A DNA stretch of 35,649 nucleotides. It comes from Bacteroidales bacterium UBA1197. Its GTDB lineage: Bacteria; Bacteroidota; Bacteroidia; Bacteroidales; UBA932. How positions within the stretch are numbered: the stretch's first letter is position 1; the number at the start of each line of letters is the position of its first letter. A program made the translations under genes and the position numbers. Shown here piece by piece: positions 21,564 through 28,205 of this stretch. The stretch lies in the NCBI GenBank assembly GCA_002309995.1, contig DBYB01000002.1, positions 44,960 to 80,608 of the forward strand. Direction: 5' to 3'. The notes under the pieces are model-generated. The model was not told the origin of the DNA and ran no database searches. It saw only the letters and a program-made list of their open reading frames with translations.

Positions 21564-23297
21564 TTATTGTTGTTGTTTCGTTAAAGCGTTATAAGTGCGA
21601 CCCTTTCCGTTGTAGCCGGAATTCTTGAAGAATTCCAGGAAGTTGAGTCGCAGCGGGTGTACGAAGGCGCCGAGGCAGCACATTGCCAGGTTAAGGGCGT
21701 GACCGATTACAAGGATGATTGGGAAGGCCAGCCACCCGATACCGAAGGAGCCGTCGCCAAGGGTCATTGCCGCTATGTCGTTGAAGGCCTTGCCAAGCAT
21801 ACCGCCGGCGAGTCCGAGGGCATAGAGCCTGAGGTAACTCAGCACGTCGCCGAGCAGCCCCGTAACGGTGTTATAGGCCTCCCAAAGGCCGGATCCGATG
21901 TTCTTCAGCGGGCTGCGTCGTATGTCGTTGAACAGGAAAATACCGAGGGCGGAAACGACTCCCAGCACGATGACTATCCACTTGGTGGCCGCAGCCGAAA
22001 TGACGTTCAGCAGGGCCAGGGCGCCAACGGCGACGCCGCCCACGATGAGCAGGGTCCAGCCCCAGACTCCGAGGGAGCCCAGGAAGCCCAGGTTGCGGGT
22101 GGCGTAAACCGTCTTGACTACCATTGCAAGGCACAGGTGCAGCACACCTATCACCAGTGAAAGGACCATCTGGGCCTCGAATCCCGCTATCGTGCCGGTA
22201 ATCATTACAGCCTTGAGGAAGTCCGGTATCCACGGCAGGGCTGCGATATCCACTCCGAAGAAGGTGTGCATCACAATACCCACGATGAAGGTGCCCACAC
22301 CCAAAATGGTTACAAGCGGGGCCAGATTCTTCACTCCGTTCAGAATGACGCCCTTGCCGATGAGGATGCCGAGTATGGTAAGGAGCAGTCCGTAGCCTGC
22401 ATCGCCCATACACATTGCAAAGAAGAGCAGGAAGAAAACCGAGAGGTAGGGCGTGGGGTCGAACTCATTGTAATCCGGTCTGCCGTACATATAGGTAAGA
22501 ACCTCGAACTGGCTTACGAACTTATTGTTCCTTAGCTTGATAGGCGGGTCGTCCTCAAGTGTTGCAGGAGCAGATGTCCAGAGGCATTCCATCTTGTCGA
22601 ACGCCTTCTTCAGACGATCCCTTTCAATGGTGGGAGCATATCCTTCGAATATGGTCAGCGCATTGTCGGCCACCGCCTCTCCGCTGGCTCCGGCCAGATA
22701 CAGGTTAAGGTCGGAGGCAAGCGAGTCGGCCTCGGAGCGGAGGGCGGGTAAATCTTCCCTGCGTGCGTCCAATTCATCCTTGTAATACTCTATCTCCTTG
22801 TCCTTCAGCGCCAGCATTATCTCCAGTTCGGAGCTGTCGTGGGCGGGGACCGGAAGGGGAGTTGCAGGAATCTCGCCGTCGCCGAGAACCACGAACCACA
22901 CTTTCCCCTTTTCGCGCAGGATTTCCTGCAGGGCGCAGCTTTCAGCCCACTGAGGGTCGAACTGCTTCTCCTGTACACAGAAGTAGCGTACGGGAACGCC
23001 CAGGCTCCGGAGTTTTTCCCTGTCGTAACTGCCCCATACGGCAACGGCGGCGGCTTCCTTCTCCAGCTGCTTTTTATCCTGCTGAAGCTCCGCAAGATGG
23101 GCGTCGCTGCCCCTCTCAATACGCTGAATCTCAGCCCTTATAGCCTCCAGGCGCGAGAGCATAGCCTCCGATTTTTCATCCACCGGGCGGGAGGAGTGCT
23201 TGATGTCCACGACGCCAAGTTCGCACAGGGCATCGAGGAATTCTTCCTTCCTGCCGGAGAGCAGGATGAAGTCGTAGCGGGTCATTTTCTCTATCAT
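21564..23297 (-). CDS. atpI: V/A-type ATP synthase subunit I (a-type stator)
   Basis: A 577-residue membrane stator subunit. The N-terminal 280 residues are cytoplasmic with coiled-coil stretches (near 45-90 and 160-195). The C-terminal half has about seven or eight membrane helices (LSVFFLLFFAMCMGDAGYGLLL; GVGTFIVGIVMHTFFGVDI; LSYLRLYALGLAGGMLGKAFND). The LSYLRLYALGLAG helix includes the conserved arginine that faces the rotor ring carboxylate. Residues 317-325 (VILNGVKNL), between two membrane helices, are encoded by a copy of a dispersed 26-bp repeat at 22324-22349. The start overlaps atpD by 4 bases (ATGA). Confidence 0.93.
   Translation of the reverse strand: MIEKMTRYDFILLSGRKEEFLDALCELGVVDIKHSSRPVDEKSEAMLSRLEAIRAEIQRIERGSDAHLAELQQDKKQLEKEAAAVAVWGSYDREKLRSLGVPVRYFCVQEKQFDPQWAESCALQEILREKGKVWFVVLGDGEIPATPLPVPAHDSSELEIMLALKDKEIEYYKDELDARREDLPALRSEADSLASDLNLYLAGASGEAVADNALTIFEGYAPTIERDRLKKAFDKMECLWTSAPATLEDDPPIKLRNNKFVSQFEVLTYMYGRPDYNEFDPTPYLSVFFLLFFAMCMGDAGYGLLLTILGILIGKGVILNGVKNLAPLVTILGVGTFIVGIVMHTFFGVDIAALPWIPDFLKAVMITGTIAGFEAQMVLSLVIGVLHLCLAMVVKTVYATRNLGFLGSLGVWGWTLLIVGGVAVGALALLNVISAAATKWIVIVLGVVSALGIFLFNDIRRSPLKNIGSGLWEAYNTVTGLLGDVLSYLRLYALGLAGGMLGKAFNDIAAMTLGDGSFGIGWLAFPIILVIGHALNLAMCCLGAFVHPLRLNFLEFFKNSGYNGKGRTYNALTKQQQ
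22324..22349 (-). repeat. 26-bp dispersed repeat, in frame inside atpI
   Basis: On the minus strand this reads GTCATTCTGAACGGAGTGAA followed by GAATCT. It matches the copy at 25259-25284 at 23 of 26 positions (differences at repeat positions 11, 14 and 17) but faces the opposite way. It starts exactly at codon 317 of atpI and encodes VILNGVKNL. From memory, sequences of this type are abundant interspersed repeats in Bacteroidota and some other phyla. Its mobility mechanism is unknown to me. Confidence 0.75.
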
Positions 23298-23902
23298 AGG
23301 CCTTCCTCCTCTTCCTGTGCCGCGTGGCGGTTCTTTACTATCTTGGACGAGGCCTTGGTGAGGTTCTCCTCGTCCTCCATATATCGTTTGATCTTGCGTA
23401 TCGCCTCCTGGTAGCCGGGAATCTGCACCTTCTCGTAGAGATTCACCTTCTGGGTGGTCTTCTTGCGGTTGTATTCCAGGATGCGGCGGCGCTCTTCGGA
23501 TACCTCCGACTCTATGCCCAATGTGCTGAGTTCCTGCAGTATGCGAATACCGTCGGCATACCAGGCGGGGGCGGCGAAAGCGTTGAACGGCTGCAGGTCG
23601 AAGTCTATCCCGTCCAGCTGCGGGGCGTTGACTCCGGCAATCTTAACGGTGCGGAGATGAACGTCGCGTATGCTTATGAGCCCGGGACGGAATTCGTTCC
23701 ACAGCGCGGCCAGGTAGTCGTACTCCCGGAGTTTCTTCTCCAGGGCCTCTGCCTGCGCCACCGCCTCGGCCTTTGCCGCGATTACGCTGAGACGCAGGGC
23801 CGACTCCTTATTCTTCAGGGTCGGCAGTGCGTTCTGCCTTATCTTCAGCTGCTTGCCGAGATTCGTCAGGGACGTCTTGTTATATTGAAACTTGATTGCC
23901 AT
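23294..23902 (-). CDS. atpD: V/A-type ATP synthase subunit D (central rotor stalk)
   Basis: A 202-residue protein starting MAIKFQYNKTSLTNLGKQLKIRQ, the D-subunit N-terminus. Long antiparallel coiled-coil helices lie at about residues 8-70 and 125-190, as expected for the rotor shaft that sits inside the A3B3 head. A short domain in between (RDVHLRTVKIAGVNAPQLDGIDF) matches the family. Its start overlaps the atpB stop by one base, and its end overlaps atpI by four. Confidence 0.92.
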   Translation of the reverse strand: MAIKFQYNKTSLTNLGKQLKIRQNALPTLKNKESALRLSVIAAKAEAVAQAEALEKKLREYDYLAALWNEFRPGLISIRDVHLRTVKIAGVNAPQLDGIDFDLQPFNAFAAPAWYADGIRILQELSTLGIESEVSEERRRILEYNRKKTTQKVNLYEKVQIPGYQEAIRKIKRYMEDEENLTKASSKIVKNRHAAQEEEEGL

Positions 23903-25215
23903 CAGGCTTTCCAGTATTTATCTATCAGGGTCTGCTTGATGCCGGTTTCGGCGGGGGAGAAGTACCTTGCAAAGAGCCTCCAGGCCGTGTCGAGCATCTC
24001 ATCAACGGAAATGTTCACGTCGATGCTCAGCAGCTCCCGGGCATAGTCCTTAGCGTAATCGAGGCATCGCAGGTCGTAGTCGGACAGGTCGAAGCCGTTC
24101 TGCATCTTGGTCTTGGCGTTCTGGGCATCGGCGTAGAGACGCACGCCGGCGTTCATCACCTGGCTGTGGTCTTCGCGCGTCTTCTTGCCCTGCACGAGCT
24201 GCTTGAGTCGGCTCAGGCTGCGGAACGGATCGACTATCACGCATCCCGAATCGGAATCGGCACGCAGGAACAACTGCCCCTCGGTGATGTATCCGGTGTT
24301 GTCGGGGATGGCGTGAGTGATGTCGCCGTCGTTCAGCGTAGTCACTGCAATGATGGTGATGGAGCCTCCGGAAGGCAGCTGCACGGCCTTCTCGTATATC
24401 TTAGCCAGGTCGGAATACAGGGAGCCAGGCATTGAGTCCTTGGACGGAATCTGGTCCATTCGGTTGCTCACGATGGAGAGGGCGTCGGCGTAGAGCGTCA
24501 TATCCGTAAGCAGCACCAGCACCTTCTCGTTCTTGTCAACCGCGAAATACTCTGCGGCCGTAAGGGCGATATCGGGGATGAGCAGGCGCTCCACCGGCGG
24601 CTCTTCAGTAGTGTTCACGAAGGAGACTATGCGGTCCAGCGCTCCGGCACTCTCGAAGGCGTGGCGGAAGTACAGGTAGTCGTCGTTCGAGAGACCCATA
24701 CCTCCCAGGATAATCTTGTCCACGTCGGCACGCAGTGCCACGTTGGCCATCACCTGGTTGTACGGCTGGTCGGAGTCGGCGAAGAAGGGAATCTTCTGGC
24801 CGGACACCAGCGTGTTGTTCAGGTCTATGCCGGCTATGCCCGTAGGGATGAGCTCGCTGGGCTGGCGGCGCTTGTAAGGGTTCACGGAAGGGCCTCCGGC
24901 CTCGCGCACTTCGCCTTCCACCTCCGGGCCGCCGTCGATGGGCTTGCCGTAGGCGTTGAAGAAGCGGCCGGCCAGCTGCTCGCTGACCTTCAGGGTAGGG
25001 GGAGCGCCGAAGAAGGAGACCTCGGCGTCCGTGGGGATTCCCTCGGTGCCCGAGAACACCTGCAGGGTGACGCGGCTGCCGTTGGTCTTCACCACCTGGG
25101 CCAGTTTTCCGTTCACGCTGGCGAGTTCCTCATTCGCCACGCCCTGCGCGTCCAGGCTGATAGTAGCCTTGGTAATTGCCTGGAGCTTCGTATAAGTTTT
25201 CTGATATACTTTCAT
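23902..25215 (-). CDS. atpB: V/A-type ATP synthase subunit B (non-catalytic)
   Basis: A 437-residue regulatory nucleotide-binding subunit of the A3B3 head. Typical B-subunit segments are IPTGIAGIDLNNTLVSGQKIPFFADSDQPYNQV (around residues 120-155, replacing the P-loop of subunit A), EVLVLLTDMTLYADAL-like near 230, and GSITIIAVTTLNDGDITHAIPDNTGYITEGQ near 280. It contains no Walker A motif, as expected for the non-catalytic subunit. The 44-base space before it is almost filled by tandem repeat units. The end overlaps atpD by one base. Confidence 0.95.
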   Translation of the reverse strand: MKVYQKTYTKLQAITKATISLDAQGVANEELASVNGKLAQVVKTNGSRVTLQVFSGTEGIPTDAEVSFFGAPPTLKVSEQLAGRFFNAYGKPIDGGPEVEGEVREAGGPSVNPYKRRQPSELIPTGIAGIDLNNTLVSGQKIPFFADSDQPYNQVMANVALRADVDKIILGGMGLSNDDYLYFRHAFESAGALDRIVSFVNTTEEPPVERLLIPDIALTAAEYFAVDKNEKVLVLLTDMTLYADALSIVSNRMDQIPSKDSMPGSLYSDLAKIYEKAVQLPSGGSITIIAVTTLNDGDITHAIPDNTGYITEGQLFLRADSDSGCVIVDPFRSLSRLKQLVQGKKTREDHSQVMNAGVRLYADAQNAKTKMQNGFDLSDYDLRCLDYAKDYARELLSIDVNISVDEMLDTAWRLFARYFSPAETGIKQTLIDKYWKA

Positions 25216-25218
25216 AAT

Positions 25219-25284
25219 GTCATTCTGAGCGAAACCTTGTCATTCTGAGCGAAACCTTGTCATTCTGAGCGAAGCGAAGAATCT
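25219..25284. repeat. Tandem copies of a dispersed repeat between atpA and atpB
   Basis: Two identical 20-bp units GTCATTCTGAGCGAAACCTT (25219-25238 and 25239-25258) are followed by a full 26-bp unit (25259-25284). That unit starts with the same 15 bases and ends GAATCT. The array fills the atpA-atpB spacer. It also supplies the atpA stop codon and the last seven atpA residues. A related inverted copy lies inside atpI at 22324-22349. Confidence 0.85.
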
Positions 25285-27008
25285 ACGGATTCCCTGTACG
25301 ACAGGAACCTCTCGCTGCCGAACTCGCAGTAGTTCATCTGGCGGAGATAATTGATAAGGTTCTTGAAGAACTCCCGGCATTTCTCGTAGTCTTCGAATTC
25401 GAAACTGCCGTCGCAGATGTCGAGGATGAGGTTCAGCATATACTTCTGGCGCTCCATAGGGCAGACGGAATCCACGGCGTCGAACGCATCCTGCTGCAGG
25501 AACGCAAAGTCGATGAGCTCGCTCTTCCAGAAGGATTCGTGGTAGGATACGGGCACGCCGTCGTCGCCGAGAATGTTGATCTGGTCGGCCATCTCCTTGC
25601 CCCTGCGCACGTAGTTCTTGGCCCTGAGTACCTTCTCTATCCATCCACGCTCAACCGTCTCTTCCAGGGTCGCCTGGATTTCCGGATAATCAAGGTATTT
25701 GGAATACGACTCAACGGGGTTGACGGCAGGGTAGCGCTTCTGGTCGGCTCGGTTCTGCTCGAGGGCGTAGAAGCACCTGGCGGCCTTCTTGGTGCTCTCG
25801 GTCACCGGCTCCTTGAGGTTGCCGCCGGCGGGGGATACAGTACCTATGAAGGTGACGGCTCCGGTCTGCCCGTTGTTCAGCACCACCTGGCCCGCACGGG
25901 CGTAGAAGTTGGAAATGATGGCGGAAAGGTCAACCGGGAAGGCGTCCTGGCCTGGCAGCTCTTCCATACGGTTGGACATTTCGCGCAGAGCCTGGGCCCA
26001 GCGGGACGTGGAGTCGGCCAGCAGCAGGCACCTGTAACCCATTGCCCTGTAGTACTCGCAGATGGTCATTGCGGTATAGACGGACGCCTCGCGGGCGGCA
26101 ACGGGCATATTGGAGGTGTTGCAGATGATTACGGTACGCTCCATCAGCTTGCGTCCGGTGTGCGGATCCACCAGTTCGGGATACTCGGTGAAGATTTCCA
26201 CCACCTCGTTGGCGCGCTCGCCGCAGGCAGCCATCACCACTATGTCGGCTTCGCCCTGTTTGGCTATGGCGTGCTGGAGCACGGTCTTGCCGCAGCCGAA
26301 GGGTCCGGGGATGAATCCGGTGCCGCCTTCGGCAATGGGGTTGAAGGTGTCGATGATACGCACCCCCGTCTCCATTATCTTGCCCGGGCGGGGCTTGTTG
26401 TCGTAGCATCTGACCGCGACCTTAACGGGCCATTTCTGTATCATTGACACCTTGTGGCTCACGCCGTCGGCATCCTTGAGCACTGCAACCGTGGTGTCAA
26501 TGGTATAAAGACCCGGGGCCGCAACGGACTTCACCGTATATTCTCCCTCGAACTTGAAGGGGACCATAATCTTGTGGGGCAGCCAGCCTTCCTGCACCTC
26601 GCCCAGCCAGTCGCCGGCCTTCACCTTGTCGCCGGGGGCCGCCAGGGGCTTGAATTCCCAGAGTTTCTCGTGGTCGAGAGGGTCGGTGTATTCGCCTCTC
26701 TTGAGGAACACTCCTTCCATTGTGGTGAGGTCGTTCTGCAGACCGTCGTACACTCCGGAGAGCAGTCCGGGACCCAGGCTGGCCTCGAGCATCCTGCCGA
26801 GGAAAGTCACCTCGTTGCCGTTGCGCAGGCCGCGGGTGCTTTCGAAAACCTGGACGGAAGCCTTGTCGCCGGTGACCTTGATCACTTCCGCCAGCAGCTG
26901 CGTGCCTCCCAGATTGATGTGGCACAGCTCGTTCTCTCCAACCGGCCCGAAAGTCTGAACGGTAACCAGGTTGGAAACGATGCCTGTCACTTTTCCTTTT
27001 GTTGCCAT
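25260..27008 (-). CDS. atpA: V/A-type ATP synthase subunit A (catalytic)
   Basis: A 582-residue catalytic ATPase subunit. The Walker A motif GPFGCGKT is at residues 235-242. The preceding non-homologous insert of V/A-type A subunits spans about residues 105-190 (YTDPLDHEKLWEFKP, GDWLGEVQEGWLPHKIMVPF). The Walker B-type strand YRCLLLADSTSRWAQALREM follows near residue 325. It hydrolyses or makes ATP in the A3B3 head. The final residues, DSSLRSE and the stop, are encoded by the dispersed repeat at 25259-25284, so the native C-terminus was probably altered by repeat insertion. It lies 1 base after the DUF2764 gene. Confidence 0.95.
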   Translation of the reverse strand: MATKGKVTGIVSNLVTVQTFGPVGENELCHINLGGTQLLAEVIKVTGDKASVQVFESTRGLRNGNEVTFLGRMLEASLGPGLLSGVYDGLQNDLTTMEGVFLKRGEYTDPLDHEKLWEFKPLAAPGDKVKAGDWLGEVQEGWLPHKIMVPFKFEGEYTVKSVAAPGLYTIDTTVAVLKDADGVSHKVSMIQKWPVKVAVRCYDNKPRPGKIMETGVRIIDTFNPIAEGGTGFIPGPFGCGKTVLQHAIAKQGEADIVVMAACGERANEVVEIFTEYPELVDPHTGRKLMERTVIICNTSNMPVAAREASVYTAMTICEYYRAMGYRCLLLADSTSRWAQALREMSNRMEELPGQDAFPVDLSAIISNFYARAGQVVLNNGQTGAVTFIGTVSPAGGNLKEPVTESTKKAARCFYALEQNRADQKRYPAVNPVESYSKYLDYPEIQATLEETVERGWIEKVLRAKNYVRRGKEMADQINILGDDGVPVSYHESFWKSELIDFAFLQQDAFDAVDSVCPMERQKYMLNLILDICDGSFEFEDYEKCREFFKNLINYLRQMNYCEFGSERFLSYRESVDSSLRSE

Positions 27009-27009
27009 A

Positions 27010-27600
27010 TTATCGTGTGTTTCTTATTTCCTGTACGAGATTGCGGAACAGTTCGCGCCCGGTTGCGGGATCGAGTTTGTTCCAGCGTTCGGTGATGAGC
27101 AGTTTGGCGACTACCGCCAGGATGATATCAATACCGAACAGATGCATACGGGTAAGCTCATCAGCCTTGTCCCAGAGCAGCCGGTCTATGCCGCGCTCCC
27201 TGGCGAGTATGTCGTCCTGCGAGAGCACGGCAAGCACTGCCGGCTTCTCATCAAATTCCGGCGCGGAGGCCTCGTCAGCGTCCCCGCCGGGCAGGACCAT
27301 AATGTCCAGGCCTTCCGGCCTGCCGAGTACCCTGTTGAGATACTCCACCTTGGTGTTGCGCAGGAGCATATCGTAGCGCAGGAATTCGCGCACGAACGCG
27401 TTCCTGCAGGCAAGCGCTCCGGCGTAGAATGCCGAGTCGAGCCTGTCGGGATCGAAAGCCCGGCATAAGGTATCCACCAGGGCCGCATCCTTTTCCGAGC
27501 ACTGGCTCCGTATGAAATCCAGTACGGAGCCGGTGTCCGGAATTCCGGCGCCCGCCTCGGGTACCGGAAGGGAAGCGATTATGTATTCGTAATTATTCAC
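27010..27600 (-). CDS. DUF2764-family protein of the V/A-type ATPase operon
   Basis: A 196-residue protein starting MNNYEYIIASLPVPEAG, which matches the start of DUF2764 proteins encoded between the E and A subunit genes in Bacteroidota ATPase operons. It looks mainly helical, with RNAFVREFLRYDMLLRNTKVEYLNRVLGR as a distinctive segment near residues 66-94. No membrane helix or catalytic motif is evident. The operon has no recognisable C (d-type) subunit gene, and this protein sits where that gene lies in other V/A-type operons. It may therefore be a diverged C-like socket subunit or an assembly factor; this is inference. It overlaps the atpE end by 8 bases. Confidence 0.82.
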   Translation of the reverse strand: MNNYEYIIASLPVPEAGAGIPDTGSVLDFIRSQCSEKDAALVDTLCRAFDPDRLDSAFYAGALACRNAFVREFLRYDMLLRNTKVEYLNRVLGRPEGLDIMVLPGGDADEASAPEFDEKPAVLAVLSQDDILARERGIDRLLWDKADELTRMHLFGIDIILAVVAKLLITERWNKLDPATGRELFRNLVQEIRNTR

Positions 27601-28192
27601 CGAACAGAATTTTACGTGTCACCGGACGCATATAGGCGGCGATGAGTTCGTCAAAGGCCTTGTCGGTAAAGCTGATGTAGTAAGCTCCGTCCTTTGGACC
27701 GATCGTGAATCCTCCAGCCATCTTCCCGGAGAATTTCACCTCCACAGGGCTGCCCAGGGCGGCGGAGAGTTCCGCCTTCACCCACGGCTCCAGTTTGGCC
27801 TTGAGGCTCTCCGGCAGCACGAGGGAAAGGTCGCAGCTCTCGGCGGCGGAGAACTTCTCCGCAACCGCACGGATGATTTCCTTGAGGAAAGCAGGGTCGG
27901 CCAGGGTCTCCTGGGTGGAAGCCTTGGCGACCACGAGGTTTTCGATATCCTTTCGCATTGCCTGCAGGGCCTGGGCGGAAGCCATCTTCACGTCGGCTTC
28001 CGCCTTGGCCTTCAGGTCGGCGGCTTCTTTCTCTGCCTTGGCGATGATTGCGGCCGCCTTGGCATCAGCGTCGGCTATGGTTTCGGCCGCCTTTAAGCGG
28101 GCATCTTCCAAGTACCTGTCACCGTCCTCGCGTCCTTTGGCAAGGCCCTGGTTGTACAGCTGTTCGGTAAGAACTTGTAGTTTATTCTGCAT
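27593..28192 (-). CDS. atpE: V/A-type ATP synthase subunit E (peripheral stalk)
   Basis: A 199-residue protein from ATG 28192 (MQNKLQVLTEQLYNQGLAKG). The upstream in-frame extension is a shadow of the preceding lipoprotein gene. Residues about 10-100 form a long alanine- and lysine-rich coiled coil (KAAETIADADAKAAAIIAKA). The C-terminal globular domain (VEVKFSGKMAGGFTIGPKDG) resembles the E-subunit head that binds subunit B. It forms the peripheral stalk that prevents the head from rotating. It is the first ATPase gene and lies only 13 bases after the GLUG lipoprotein, with no promoter-like sequence in that gap. Confidence 0.9.
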   Translation of the reverse strand: MQNKLQVLTEQLYNQGLAKGREDGDRYLEDARLKAAETIADADAKAAAIIAKAEKEAADLKAKAEADVKMASAQALQAMRKDIENLVVAKASTQETLADPAFLKEIIRAVAEKFSAAESCDLSLVLPESLKAKLEPWVKAELSAALGSPVEVKFSGKMAGGFTIGPKDGAYYISFTDKAFDELIAAYMRPVTRKILFGE

Positions 28193-28205
28193 ATTTCGAA
28201 TTGAA

